Part shown: positions 8,669 through 18,530 of the stretch, piece by piece | Numbering within the stretch: the stretch's first letter is position 1 | Layout: each line of letters starts with the position of its first letter | Assembly: GCF_018343665.1 (NCBI RefSeq) | Contig: NZ_JAGYPM010000001.1 | Coordinates: forward strand, 1,025,619 to 1,089,618 | Origin: Cytobacillus citreus | GTDB lineage: Bacteria; Bacillota; Bacilli; Bacillales; Cytobacillaceae | DNA: 64,000 bases | Reading direction: 5' to 3' | Translations under genes and position numbers: made by a program | Notes under the pieces: model-generated | The model's database searches: none | Told to the model about the DNA's origin: nothing | What the model saw: only the letters and a program-made list of their open reading frames with translations

Positions 8669-10819
8669 TTAATCCAAAATGACAGGTAATTCTATGAGAA
8701 ATTTTGTACCCTTATTAAGCTCACTTTCAATATTAACTTTTCCATTGTGGCTCTCAATTATATGAAAGCTAACCATAAGCCCAAGTCCATTTCCGGTTTT
8801 CTTTGTTGTATAAAAAGGTTCACCTATATTTTTAAGCTTTTCGGGTGGAATTCCTATTCCAGTATCTTCTACTGAAATATATACTTGATTGTCAAAAACA
8901 TTTGTACTTACTATGAGGTTTCCCCCATCTGGCATTGCATCAATAGCATTTTTGATAAAATTGATAAAAACCTGTTTAAGACGATTTTCATCACAATTGA
9001 TTAATATCTCATCATCTTTAGGTTCAAACCGAAAGTCAACATTTTTCTTTCTTGCTTCAAGCTCAAACAAAGAAAGAACATTGTTCAAAATTGGAACTAC
9101 GTTTTTTTCTTCAAGGAGGACCGCTTTCGGTTTAGCTAGCATCATAAAATCTTCAACAATATTATTAAGTCGGCTTATTTCATCTAGAATGATTTCAAAA
9201 TATTCTAAGCGCTCATTATTAGTTTCGTCCATTTGCAGGAATTCTGTATATCCTCTTATTGAAGTAAGCGGATTTCGAATTTCATGAGCAACTCCAGCAG
9301 CCAGCTGGCCAACTGCGGCTAGCTTATCCTGTCTGTGTAAGATCTGTTCGTTTTTTTTCTTTTCTGTAATATCATTTCGAATAGCTAAGTATTGATAGGG
9401 TTTCCCGTATTCATCTAAAAAAGGAATGATCGTTGTATCGACCCAATAAAAGGTACCATCCTTTGCACGATTCCGAATTTCCCCCTTCCAGACATCCCCA
9501 TTCCTAATCGTTATCCATAGATTTTTGAAAAATTCCTTAGGATGATATCCTGAATTTAGCAATGAATGGCTTTGACCGATAAGTTCATCCCTACTATACT
9601 GTGAGATTTGACAAAACTTGTCATTCACATTCGTAATCACGCCAAATTCATCAGTGAATGCGACGATTGAGGATTGGTCTAGTGCAAATTTAATATCTCC
9701 TACTTCTTTAATAGTGTCCTTCAAATGCGCTTCTGTTGTTTTTAGAGCGGTGATATCTGTTCTAATTGAAACGAATTGATAAGGATTCCCCTCATTATTT
9801 AAAAATGGAACAATCGTTGATTCAACCCAATAGTATCTTCCATCTTTCGACCGATTGCGAATTTCACCAGACCAAATGTTGCCGCTTAAAATTGTATTCC
9901 AAAGGTTTCTAAAAAATTCTTCTGAATGATAGTTGGAATTTAAAATTTGATGCGTTTTTCCAATGATCTCGTCTTTCTCATACTTTGATATTTCAACGAA
10001 TTTATCATTTACATAAGTAATGATACCGTCTGAGTTTGTAATTGTGACGATTGCAGATTCATCTAGCGCTGCTTCAATGTCCTTTAAGTAAGTGTCGCTA
10101 TCAACCAATCTTTTTCCAACAACTGTTCTTGAGCCTACTAGTCCGCTTAAAATTAGAATAGATACGAACAACACTAAGTATATGAGAAACGACTTTGATG
10201 AAGCTACTTCGTTATCAAAACTTGATCCATAAAAGTCATTGGTAGTACGTAAAAGCAATAAATACCCTTCTATAATTGCCCCAGTAATAAGGAGTGAACT
10301 TACAGGCTTAATCCAAAATTCATTGAATTTCGAAAGACTTTTTGAATGGAATAACATCCACAGAGAGAAAATAAACGAACCAAAAATGAGCAGCGTTGCC
10401 AAAATAAATAGTGTTGGACTGAAATGGATGCTCATCTTCATTGCAAACATACCAGTAATATGGGTTGACAATACTGCAATAGTCATAAAAAAACTGCTTA
10501 TCCAAAGTTGATTACGTTTTAACTCCCGATCAATAACTCCATAAAAGGCCAGCCCCGTAAAGAATATCCCTAATATGAGTGATAATACAGTATAAGGAAT
10601 ATGATAGTTGCCTGAACCATTTATGTTTACTGCTAACATCCCTATAAAATTCATGATCCATATACCGACTCCAAGAGAAAATGTTCCTCCCCAAAATAGA
10701 AATCTTCTATTTCGTTCTGATGATCGGACAAGAGTAAATAAATCTAAACCTGTATAGGAAGCGATAAATGTTAGAATCATCGCAATAAATATAAGCATTG
10801 GATTAATCAACTTTAACAT
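8669..10819 (-). CDS. orphan MHYT-PAS-PAS sensor histidine kinase
   Basis: A 716-residue membrane kinase. The N-terminal 230 residues form about seven transmembrane helices of the MHYT type. One copy of the motif is kept as STHITGM and another is altered to IMNFIGM. Two closely similar PAS domains with PAC ends follow (about 250-360 and 375-490), both containing an EIRNR.KDG segment. The HisKA helix has VAHEIRNP with phospho-acceptor His512. The ATPase domain shows NFIKNAIDA, DTGIGIP and TGNGLGL. All catalytic motifs are intact. No response regulator is adjacent, the arrangement seen for the sporulation phosphorelay kinases KinA-KinE. It might feed Spo0F (inference). Confidence 0.9.
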   Translation of the reverse strand: MLKLINPMLIFIAMILTFIASYTGLDLFTLVRSSERNRRFLFWGGTFSLGVGIWIMNFIGMLAVNINGSGNYHIPYTVLSLILGIFFTGLAFYGVIDRELKRNQLWISSFFMTIAVLSTHITGMFAMKMSIHFSPTLFILATLLIFGSFIFSLWMLFHSKSLSKFNEFWIKPVSSLLITGAIIEGYLLLLRTTNDFYGSSFDNEVASSKSFLIYLVLFVSILILSGLVGSRTVVGKRLVDSDTYLKDIEAALDESAIVTITNSDGIITYVNDKFVEISKYEKDEIIGKTHQILNSNYHSEEFFRNLWNTILSGNIWSGEIRNRSKDGRYYWVESTIVPFLNNEGNPYQFVSIRTDITALKTTEAHLKDTIKEVGDIKFALDQSSIVAFTDEFGVITNVNDKFCQISQYSRDELIGQSHSLLNSGYHPKEFFKNLWITIRNGDVWKGEIRNRAKDGTFYWVDTTIIPFLDEYGKPYQYLAIRNDITEKKKNEQILHRQDKLAAVGQLAAGVAHEIRNPLTSIRGYTEFLQMDETNNERLEYFEIILDEISRLNNIVEDFMMLAKPKAVLLEEKNVVPILNNVLSLFELEARKKNVDFRFEPKDDEILINCDENRLKQVFINFIKNAIDAMPDGGNLIVSTNVFDNQVYISVEDTGIGIPPEKLKNIGEPFYTTKKTGNGLGLMVSFHIIESHNGKVNIESELNKGTKFLIELPVILD

Positions 10820-11083
10820 GCCAAAAATGTAAATGTTCCTTCCCCTCTTTCTTTCTAAGGGTATTTATAATATCTTCTATGATTGTAATCCAATCCTTCA
10901 TTTGTTGGAAGTGCAAATCAAAAAAATCTCATTATAGTGTAAACATTAATAACTGTCAGGCGAAAAAATGATACATAATAAAAATTTTCAGAAAATACAC
11001 TACACATTTAACTACTAATTGTGTATACTGTTATATAACAAGCAAGGCAAATAAAATCTGTATTATAAAAAGGAGTGGGGAAA

Positions 11084-11218
11084 TTGTTGAAAAGTTCAAT
11101 TGAAGCAATAAAAACACTGCCACGGAAAATATGTCAAGAATGCGGTCAAAACATGAAGGAACATGAAGACTCCTACCTATTGGAATGTGACCGATGTTTA
11201 TCTAAAAAGATTGAATAG
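11084..11218 (+). CDS. YhfH-family zinc-ribbon-like small protein, 44 aa
   Basis: A TTG start at 11084 lies 8 bases after AGGAG. The product has two CxxC pairs, CQEC and CDRC, separated by about 20 residues, preceded by KTLPRK. This spacing and the length resemble the YhfH family of Bacillus, which has no known function and probably binds zinc. A second in-frame TTG at 11087 is possible but lies further from the ribosome site. The gene is monocistronic, with a terminator at 11277-11305. Confidence 0.6.
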   Translation: MLKSSIEAIKTLPRKICQECGQNMKEHEDSYLLECDRCLSKKIE

Positions 11219-11276
11219 TTTATTACAGGTTTGTTAATTGGGTTTTCCAACTGAAATAATTTACTAAATAGTTTTT

Positions 11277-11308
11277 AAAACGGCACCCTTTTTGGATGCC
11301 GTTTTATT
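11277..11308 (+). terminator. rho-independent terminator
   Basis: AAAACGGCACCC pairs with GGATGCCGTTTT around a run of Ts, with one weak pair. It follows the small zinc-ribbon gene. Confidence 0.7.
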
Positions 11309-11518
11309 ACTTATAACCTTTTAAAAATATCGTTCCAAAAAGTTTATCCCCAATATAAGAATCTAAGTTCCTATTCCACTTTTACAAAAAGGAGGAATTT
11401 CAAAAAATCCCCATTTTTATTTTTTCATTTTTTTGAAAAATATATCCAATTTAAAGTCTATCCTGTATAATTTTTAGAAATACAAAATTTTAGCAATGCG
11501 AATAAAGGAGGAATTAAA

Positions 11519-13333
11519 TTGGTTACAAAAGCTGCCATTAGATTATTACGTTCAGAAGCTCCAGAAGATGCTACATGGAATCTCAAGGATTTATTTTCCA
11601 ATGAAGGTGAATGGAAACAAGAAATAAAAGAGATTGAAAACGAAATTGAAACCTTCAAATTATATAAAGGTCAGCTCCATACTAATGCAGACATTTTATA
11701 TAAATGTCTTTCAGCTCAAGAAAAAATAATGATCAGGTTAGTACAAGCAGGTACATATGCTAATTTACGTCAATCGGAAGATGGAACCAATCCTATTAAT
11801 CAAGCGAATTCTTCTATAATGGCTTCGCTAAGAGCAAAAGCCGGAGCTTCATTATCATTTATTGATTCAGAAATACTTGCTATGCCAGAGGGCACTGTTG
11901 AAGAATATATTGCGGATGATAGTAGATTTGAGCCTTTTTCTACTCAATTGATGGATTTATTAAAGACAAAAAAACATCAGCTCTCTCCCGAAACAGAGGA
12001 AGCATTAGCAGCACTTGGGGAAATACATGGAGCTCCATATTCTATTTATCAGGTTGCAAAGCTTGCTGATATGCAATTTTCTAATTTTGTTGATAAGAAT
12101 GACAATGAGCAGCCAAACTCTTTCGCTCTTTTCGAGGATCGTTATGAGTTTTCTCCAGATAAAACGATCAGAAGAAATGCCTACCAATCTTTCTCAGAAT
12201 CATTAACACAATATAAAAACACCTTTGCAGCTGTATATTCAACTGAGGTCAAAAAACAAGTTTCATTAGCAAAGCTTCGTAAATATGAGTCAGTAACAGA
12301 TATGCTTTTAGAAGCACAGCATGTAACAAAAGAAATGTATCATAATCAGCTAGATATCATTCAAAAGGAACTTGCCCCTCATATGCGCAGATTTGCACAT
12401 TTAAAGAAGAGAGTTTTAGGACTGGATAAGATGCTATTTTGTGATTTAAAAGCACCATTGGATCCTGAATTTAACCCGCAAACTACGTATTCTGAAGCAA
12501 GCAGTGTAATACTAAAAGCATTAAAGATTATGGGACCGGAATATTCCGAAATAATGGAAAAAGGATTAACAGAACGATGGGTTGATCGAGCTGATAATAT
12601 TGGTAAAGCAACTGGTGCCTTCTGTGCAAGTCCATATGGCTCACATCCATTCATATTAATTACTTGGACAGATACAATGCGTGGAGCATTCGTACTCGCA
12701 CATGAGCTTGGGCATGCGGGCCATTTCTATCTAGCTAATAAGAATCAGCGAATCATGAACACTCGTCCCTCCACATATTTCGTTGAAGCACCATCAACAA
12801 TGAATGAATTACTCCTTGGTCAATATTTAATGAACAGTACAGAGGATAAAAGAATGAAACGCTGGGTTATTCTTCAACTTCTGGGGACTTATTACCATAA
12901 TTTCGTTACCCACTTGCTTGAAGGAGAATTCCAACGGAGAATATATACTATAGCAGAACAAGGAACTCCGCTAACCGCAAAGACATTATGTGAGCAAAAA
13001 ATGGATACTCTTTCATCCTTCTGGGGAGATGCCGTCGAGCTAGATGGATATGCTGCACTTACTTGGATGCGCCAGCCGCACTATTATATGGGACTTTACC
13101 CTTACACATATTCTGCAGGCTTAACCGCTTCGACTGCAATGATGCAAATGATAAATGAAGAAGGTCAGCCAGCCATTGACCGTTGGCTTGATGTTCTAAA
13201 AATTGGCGGTACAAAAAAACCATTAGATCTTTTAAAACACGCAGGAATTGATATGTCAAAGCCAGATGCAATTCGGAAGGCAGTATCTTATGTTGGCACT
13301 TTAGTTAACGAACTTGAAAAAAGCTATGAATAA
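11519..13333 (+). CDS. pepF: M3-family oligoendopeptidase (PepF type)
   Basis: A cytoplasmic zinc metallopeptidase that degrades short peptides. The 604 residues carry the M3 active site HELGH at 395-399, with the third ligand Glu in the downstream FVEAPSTMNE segment. The long helical N-terminal lobe, with Glu/Lys-rich helices from about 20 to 120, is typical of the PepF/M3 clade. Translation starts at TTG 11519, as AAAGGAGG lies 8 bases upstream and the first codons align with the family N terminus. The gene has its own terminator at 13342-13368 and no operon partner. Confidence 0.92.
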   Translation: MVTKAAIRLLRSEAPEDATWNLKDLFSNEGEWKQEIKEIENEIETFKLYKGQLHTNADILYKCLSAQEKIMIRLVQAGTYANLRQSEDGTNPINQANSSIMASLRAKAGASLSFIDSEILAMPEGTVEEYIADDSRFEPFSTQLMDLLKTKKHQLSPETEEALAALGEIHGAPYSIYQVAKLADMQFSNFVDKNDNEQPNSFALFEDRYEFSPDKTIRRNAYQSFSESLTQYKNTFAAVYSTEVKKQVSLAKLRKYESVTDMLLEAQHVTKEMYHNQLDIIQKELAPHMRRFAHLKKRVLGLDKMLFCDLKAPLDPEFNPQTTYSEASSVILKALKIMGPEYSEIMEKGLTERWVDRADNIGKATGAFCASPYGSHPFILITWTDTMRGAFVLAHELGHAGHFYLANKNQRIMNTRPSTYFVEAPSTMNELLLGQYLMNSTEDKRMKRWVILQLLGTYYHNFVTHLLEGEFQRRIYTIAEQGTPLTAKTLCEQKMDTLSSFWGDAVELDGYAALTWMRQPHYYMGLYPYTYSAGLTASTAMMQMINEEGQPAIDRWLDVLKIGGTKKPLDLLKHAGIDMSKPDAIRKAVSYVGTLVNELEKSYE

Positions 13334-13341
13334 TCAAAAGG

Positions 13342-13368
13342 TCTCTCCATTTTTGGGGAGATTTTTTT
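13342..13368 (+). terminator. pepF terminator
   Basis: TCTCTCC pairs with GGGGAGA (one G-T pair) and is followed by seven Ts, directly after the pepF stop codon. Confidence 0.75.
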
Positions 13369-13469
13369 AGCTAACAGGAAAGTTTAAGTTTATTAACGCA
13401 CTAAAGTAAAGTGTGTGTTCAATTAAATATCTGCTAATAAGATCGCATAAGAAAAACTAAGGCATTCAT

Positions 13470-13592
13470 AAGAAAAGCGCAAGCGCCTTGATCACCCCCG
13501 ACAAGCATAAGCCAATCCTCTCGGAAAGGTGTTCTTTACCTTTCTGGGAGGATTGGCTTATGACCTCGAGGGGGTAGGCGCTGAAGCTAGAC
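13470..13592. repeat. dispersed Bacillaceae hairpin repeat
   Basis: Starting AAAAGCGCAAGCGCC and ending GGCGCTGAAGCTAGACA, this gene-free block folds into one long hairpin: GCGCC, CCCCCG and AAGCCAATCCTC are matched by GAGGATTGGCTT, CGAGGGGG and GGCGC. Elements with this border sequence recur in intergenic regions of many Bacillaceae genomes (from general knowledge). It has no coding frame and could act as a transcript end or mRNA stabiliser. Confidence 0.65.
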
Positions 13593-13640
13593 ATTTCTCA
13601 AACTCATGAAAACTAATACTTTCTTATTTTTCCAAAAAGG

Positions 13641-13663
13641 ACTTGGCGAATGCCAAGTTTTTC
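13641..13663 (+). terminator. terminator-like hairpin
   Basis: ACTTGGC pairs with GCCAAGT around GAAT, followed by five Ts. It lies between the hairpin repeat and the next small gene. Confidence 0.55.
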
Positions 13664-13762
13664 TAACAGTTTTCTTTATATTGAAAAATGAATAATAAAT
13701 ACCTTTATATGAAAAGTTATGGATAAGGCTTCATATAATGAGCTTGTAAAGGGGGTTATTAA

Positions 13763-13939
13763 ATGAAAAAACAATCATTAGTAAATAAAAGAATTTCATT
13801 AGCTCAAGCGAATAAAGCGCAAAAATTTCCGAATCATAATAACGATCCTGGTGAATCAATTAATGAACATCGTGCAATTGAATTTGCTAATGTCCTTATT
13901 AGTGAAAAAGAGCTTGGGCAACAAAATGAAAATTTATAA
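13763..13939 (+). CDS. small hydrophilic protein of unknown function, 58 aa
   Basis: ATG 13763 follows AAGGGGGTTATTAA. The product is hydrophilic with a basic first third (MKKQSLVNKRISLAQANKAQ) and an acidic, Asn/Glu-rich remainder. There is no signal peptide, membrane segment or cysteine. I do not recognise the family. The strong ribosome site and regular codon use support translation. A CATATAAT sequence about 30 bases upstream hints at a sporulation-type -10 element, but this is weak. Confidence 0.55.
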   Translation: MKKQSLVNKRISLAQANKAQKFPNHNNDPGESINEHRAIEFANVLISEKELGQQNENL

Positions 13940-14002
13940 TGAATATTAAAAGACTGTTGTGCGAAATCAACAGTCTTTTCGAAAATAGTTTAATCAGCAG
14001 TT

Positions 14003-14191
14003 CTACTCAATTTGTGGTAATTCCCGTACTTCGACATTTGTTTCATTTCCACATAATGGACATTTTAAATCATCAGAAACAAATTCTTTCCGCATCCAGC
14101 CATTGCAGCTTTCGTGGCTGCAGGCATAGACTTCTGTATTAAGCATAACAACTTCAGGTTTATCGTCTTGACCTTTTCTATTGAAAAAAAT
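14003..14191 (-). CDS. YdjO-like cold-inducible zinc-ribbon protein
   Basis: The product contains C-x4-C in CSHESCNGWMRKEF and CPLC further on, a small zinc ribbon like that of the YdjO family reported as cold-inducible in B. subtilis. The start is unusual. The frame is open from ATG 14224, but no ribosome site lies before it. A strong AAAAAGGGGG instead lies 8 bases before an ATT codon at 14191, whose reading gives a family-like N terminus (FFNRKGQDDKPE). I therefore give the ATT start as preferred, with ATG 14224 as the alternative. The gene is monocistronic. Confidence 0.7.
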   Translation of the reverse strand: MFFNRKGQDDKPEVVMLNTEVYACSHESCNGWMRKEFVSDDLKCPLCGNETNVEVRELPQIE

Positions 14192-14297
14192 AGCAAACGC
14201 CCCCTTTTTCCTTAGTATGAACATCTTAGGGAAATTTATCCTAAATGAACTGTTTTCTTACTAAGGGAATAAATTAGCGATGAATGGAGGGTATAAA

Positions 14298-14444
14298 TTG
14301 GATGAAAATCAAACGATGAAAAAATTCACAGTGGTTGGAACTGATATTGAGAAGGTAAAACAACTTAATAGTCAATCCGGTTTATCCTATAATGAAGTGA
14401 AAATGCTGATAGCTAGTCGAGCAAATAAGAATAAGACGGACTGA
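14298..14444 (+). CDS. small protein of unknown function, 48 aa
   Basis: A TTG start lies 7 bases after GGAGG. The core GTDIEKVKQLNSQSGLSYNE resembles the repeat unit of gamma-type small acid-soluble spore proteins (TDV..VK.QNAQS), but only one unit is present and the tail is Lys/Asn-rich. It may be a spore-related peptide; this is inference from a short match. A perfect terminator follows. Confidence 0.5.
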   Translation: MDENQTMKKFTVVGTDIEKVKQLNSQSGLSYNEVKMLIASRANKNKTD

Positions 14445-14480
14445 CTAGTATATCTCGACCTATTCATGGGATTCAAAAAA

Positions 14481-14509
14481 GAAATCGGCGAGGAAGCCGA
14501 TTTCTTTTA
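14481..14509 (+). terminator. rho-independent terminator
   Basis: GAAATCGGC pairs perfectly with GCCGATTTC around GAGGAA, then TTTT. It ends the 48-residue gene. Confidence 0.8.
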
Positions 14510-14562
14510 TTAAAATTCATATAAGTTTAAGCAGTTTTCTAATTTTTTCAGTTTTATTCATT

Positions 14563-15744
14563 TCACTGTTTAGCGGTTGTACGTGCTACTGCACTTACCT
14601 TTTCTTCCTTCAATAACCAAAAACACAAAAATAATCCGATTACGCTTAATAAACCAAAAAACAAATATACAGCATAAATATTAAATTCTTCATAGATGAT
14701 TCCACCGATGAAAGTACAGAACCAATTTCCGACTCCATTACCAAAAGCAGAATATAATGTTATAGCTGTTGCCGTAATATGCAATGGTGTAATATCTCTT
14801 ATATATTGAAGAGCGGCCGGTATGAAAAGCCCAATTGAAAATCCTTGAATAATGGCCGTACCATATATGAGCCAAAGACTTGGTTCAGTAAAATATAACA
14901 GCCATCTAACTAAAGAAACTGCTCCAGCAAAGGTCGCAACTTGCAATAATCCAAAGCGATGAATCCAATTACCTGCTACTCTCATAAAAGGAATTTCCGA
15001 CAAAACAGCAATTAAAAAGGCAATCCCAATCCCTGTATAGGTGCCTCCTCTATCTTCAATAAAAAGACCAAAATAATTATTATTTGCAAGATTAGGGCCA
15101 AAAATAAGGAATGTAATAGCAAGGAATATGAGAAACTTTTTATGAACAAGGATTTCTTTTACCCCCGAAAGAAGATTATGGTTCCTAGAAGAATTTTCAG
15201 TAGGCATTTTTAAAGCAAGAAAGCTTGCTAATAATAACGAAACAAAAAAAGAATAAAATATTACTTCAGGATTCCATTCGGAAAGCCTTCCCATTACAAA
15301 TACTGCGATTCCAAACCCAAGTGAACCGAATAATCGTATATTGCCATAATTCATTTTTACCTTACTTGTGTACTTGATCGATAAACTATCGGATATTGGG
15401 ATAATGGCACTTTGGAAAATAGCAACCGCGATTGCGATGATAAACAGCCACACATATCCGTTAAAAAAGGTGTAGCCCAAGGCAAAAATTCCCGCAATGA
15501 AAGTTGTTATAGTAAGAATCTTTATGGGAGCATTCCTTTTGTCTGAAACCATTCCCCATAATGGTTGAAAGAATATCATGACAATTGGATTAATAGACAT
15601 AATCGTACCAATTTGAACCCCATTTAAATGTTCAACTTCACTTAAATATACACTTAGTAAAGGATATAAGCTTCCAACACCAAAAAAGGTTAATAAGTAA
15701 AAGCCTTGCATTGTCAAAATATTTCTTTTTATATGTTTATCCAT
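14563..15744 (-). CDS. MFS transporter (HcaT/LacY-like)
   Basis: A 393-residue carrier with twelve predicted membrane helices. The motif WGMVSDKRNAP in the loop between helices 2 and 3 is the MFS family signature, and the overall pattern resembles the HcaT/NupG/LacY-like proton symporter group. The substrate cannot be told from the sequence; sugars, nucleosides or aromatic acids are possible. A ribosome site GGAGTTACTTCA precedes ATG 15744. No catabolic gene is adjacent, so context gives no clue. Confidence 0.85.
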   Translation of the reverse strand: MDKHIKRNILTMQGFYLLTFFGVGSLYPLLSVYLSEVEHLNGVQIGTIMSINPIVMIFFQPLWGMVSDKRNAPIKILTITTFIAGIFALGYTFFNGYVWLFIIAIAVAIFQSAIIPISDSLSIKYTSKVKMNYGNIRLFGSLGFGIAVFVMGRLSEWNPEVIFYSFFVSLLLASFLALKMPTENSSRNHNLLSGVKEILVHKKFLIFLAITFLIFGPNLANNNYFGLFIEDRGGTYTGIGIAFLIAVLSEIPFMRVAGNWIHRFGLLQVATFAGAVSLVRWLLYFTEPSLWLIYGTAIIQGFSIGLFIPAALQYIRDITPLHITATAITLYSAFGNGVGNWFCTFIGGIIYEEFNIYAVYLFFGLLSVIGLFLCFWLLKEEKVSAVARTTAKQ

Positions 15745-15841
15745 TGAAGTAACTCCTTCTATTCTTTCAATTAAGCAAATAATATTGTAGCACTTATTGG
15801 AAGCCTTTCGATATACTAAATTTCATAAATAGGGTTTAAAA

Positions 15842-15866
15842 AAAACCTCCAGCGTTTCTGGAGGCA
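15842..15866 (-). terminator. terminator of the ABC exporter operon
   Basis: CCTCCAG and CTGGAGG form a stem around CGTTT. On the minus strand a run of Ts follows. It lies just beyond the permease stop at 15873. Confidence 0.8.
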
Positions 15867-15872
15867 CAATTA

Positions 15873-17571
15873 TTAATTTTTATTTGAGATAAAATTTATT
15901 GTTAACCCTTTATCTATTTTTCTAGCGCTAAGGTTTAATGTTATTAGCGTGACACCCATTGATATAATCAAAGTAAACAAAACTGAGATGCTCATTAATA
16001 ATGTTTTATTTTCAGCTTTCCATTTAAGGAGAGATACGAGCAGTCCAAAGATTCCAGTAGGGCTTTCCCCTTGTTTAAATAAATCGATAGCATCGGTAGG
16101 TATAAGAACTAAAAAGGAAGGTAATGCTGCAATTAGTAAATAGCCAAATGACAGAAACATTAGTAAGAATGATACCCCTGTTTCCAGCCTATTCTGCGGA
16201 TTATTAGGATTATATTTTGCGCCGACCGAACCAATCCAAAGGCCAATCCCAGCAATGCCTAAAGACATGATTGAAATTACAGATATTCCAAATAGGATTT
16301 GGATAGGACTCCAATTCAATAGGATGCCTCCAACTATTTCTAAAAGTGATAAAAACAATACAGGAATAAGCCAATTGATCCAGAATTTACCCAATGCTAT
16401 AGTCCATCCTGATAATCAATATACGCAATAGGTGGATGGAATATGCTTCTCGTCCAATGGAGGAGGAAGCAAAACCACCTGTGAGAAATGGAAACATAAA
16501 CAAGAAAGTTCCTTGAGCAATTAACCAAGATACATCTGGATGATTAATGATAAATTGCAGACTGTCCTTGTCGTTGATCATAGAAATAACCGGAAAGAAC
16601 ATAAAGAAAAGAAATGGCAGGAACATTACCCATTCACGCATATCCCTGTGTATGGCTCTCCATTCTTTAATGCCAATAGCAATTATTGGATGGTGGATTT
16701 TTACGGCTGTTTTGCTCCTTTTTCTCTTTTTCTTCGGGCGATTACCTTCATTCAATTTTATCCAGCCTGTTCGAAAGCCTTTTTCAACTAAAGCTGCTGA
16801 TAAAGATAGCATAAATATCACAAGCACTAAAAGCAATAGTAACGGAAGAATAAATTCAGATGACCCAAATGAAGCTTCATTTAAGCTTCTGCCTGCCCAT
16901 TCCATTGGAATCCATTTTGGCATTTGCGGCATTTCACCAAGTACTTCTTCTTCAATCTCATTTTTACTCAATAAATTTGGAAGCTGAAATAGCACATATA
17001 CAAATAGACCAGCAAGGGCACTCATAGCAGTCATTAATTCCTTTGCTCTGTGTACAGGAATTATTTGGATCAGAAGCAAATTTATTAAATAAGCAATACT
17101 CATCCCAATTAATGTAATCATTAAAGATGCGATACATGTAACAGGGAAATAAACAAAGCTAGCCTTACTTACAACTCCAAAAACAGTTAATAATATAATT
17201 GAAAATATCCAAAGAACCCCAGGAACCCCAACAAAGCTTTGCAAAAATTTCACCCAGTAGATACTTCTTGTTTTTATCGGTAAAGTAAATAAAAAAGCTA
17301 AATCATTCGTACCATATAGGTTTTTAAACACCTGTGGGACACCAAATAATATATTAAATGCTAAAAGACCTGAGAATGCAAAGGAAATCAAGCTGGAATA
17401 AGACTCTCTTGGTAATATCGTCGCCATTGCTCCTACCCCAATACTGAGAATAACGGTGACAAAGAGAGCAGCAATTGTAGAAAGCACTACGGCAATTTTT
17501 GTACTGTCCGGTGCTGTACGGAACTGATTTTTTCCCATTTTCCAGAAAAGAAGGAGTAATTTCTTCGTCAT
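15873..17571 (-). pseudogene. ABC-2 type permease, frameshifted
   Basis: The membrane subunit of an ABC exporter, broken into two frames. The first covers 17571-16387 (394 codons) and ends in an out-of-family tail. The second covers 16394-15873 and continues the protein with no good start. Near 16415 the minus strand reads CGT ATA TTG A TTA TCA GGA TGG; adding two bases as CC before the A restores Arg-Ile-Leu-Pro-Leu-Ser-Gly-Trp and joins the frames into one protein of about 565 residues with about twelve helices. This is a 2-base deletion, or a sequencing error. The 5' end overlaps the ATPase gene by four bases (ATGA), so it was translationally coupled. Confidence 0.8.
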
Positions 17572-18371
17572 TTCTCCACCTTCTCATCATCGTCGGTTAG
17601 TTCTTGAATAAGATGTAAAGTATCTGCATCCCCGGTTAATTCCAAGAACAAATCTTCAAGTGAAGATTGTGTCTTCCCTTCCTTCTGTCTTAATTCTTCC
17701 ATTGTTCCAATCGCAATGATTTCGCCATTTTTTATTATGCCGACCCTATCACACATTTGTTCTGCAATTTCAAGAATATGAGTTGACATAAATACTGTCA
17801 TCCCTTGGCGGCACATAGACTGTAATAAGTTCTTTAATGTTTTTGCTCCTTTTGGATCAAGACCAACTGTTGGCTCATCCAAAAATAATACATCTGGCTG
17901 GCGTATGAACGCCCCGCATAAATTAATCTTTTGCTTCATTCCATGTGAATAGGATTCAATTAGCTCATCTGCTCTTCCAGATAGCTCGAAAAGCGAAAGA
18001 TATTTTTCCATTCTTTCTTCAAATACATCCTGATCGATTTGAAATACACTGCCAATGAATCTTAAAAACTCTCTCCCAGAAAGCTTCGGATATAGAATCG
18101 GATGGTCTGGAATATAGGCCATTTTCTTTTTTGCTTCAATTGGTGACTTCCATATGTTTGTGCCAGCTATTTCAATTTCTCCAATACCAGGTTCAAGGAG
18201 ACCTGTCATCATTTTAATTGTAGTTGTTTTCCCAGCTCCATTTGGTCCTAAAAAACAAAAAAGCTCGCCTTTTTTAATTTCCAAATTAACATTTTTTACT
18301 GCATGAAAGGATCCATAGCTTTTTGAAAGATTTCTCACCTTTATGGAAAGTGATTTTTCCAATTTCAACAC
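17568..18371 (-). CDS. ABC transporter ATP-binding protein
   Basis: The ATPase of a two-component ABC-2 exporter, 267 residues. It has Walker A GPNGAGKTTT (about 43-52), a signature written SHGMKQKI, Walker B DVLFLDEPTVGLDP and the switch His in MSTHILEIAEQ. Substrate is unknown. The start is taken as GTG 18371; no strong ribosome site is present, and a TTG three codons later is an alternative. The gene overlaps the following permease by four bases. Since that permease is frameshifted, the exporter may be inactive although the ATPase is intact. Confidence 0.88.
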   Translation of the reverse strand: MLKLEKSLSIKVRNLSKSYGSFHAVKNVNLEIKKGELFCFLGPNGAGKTTTIKMMTGLLEPGIGEIEIAGTNIWKSPIEAKKKMAYIPDHPILYPKLSGREFLRFIGSVFQIDQDVFEERMEKYLSLFELSGRADELIESYSHGMKQKINLCGAFIRQPDVLFLDEPTVGLDPKGAKTLKNLLQSMCRQGMTVFMSTHILEIAEQMCDRVGIIKNGEIIAIGTMEELRQKEGKTQSSLEDLFLELTGDADTLHLIQELTDDDEKVEK

Positions 18372-18530
18372 CCCAATCGAATCTAGTAATTTTACAATAT
18401 CATAAATTACGGATTAATTGGAAAAAGGTTCCTTAATTTCATTTTAATAGATGACGATCATTAGAGTAATTTGGTGAAAAAGCAAGTTCACTTTCAAATG
18501 GTAATTTGATTAATTGAGCTATAAGCATAT

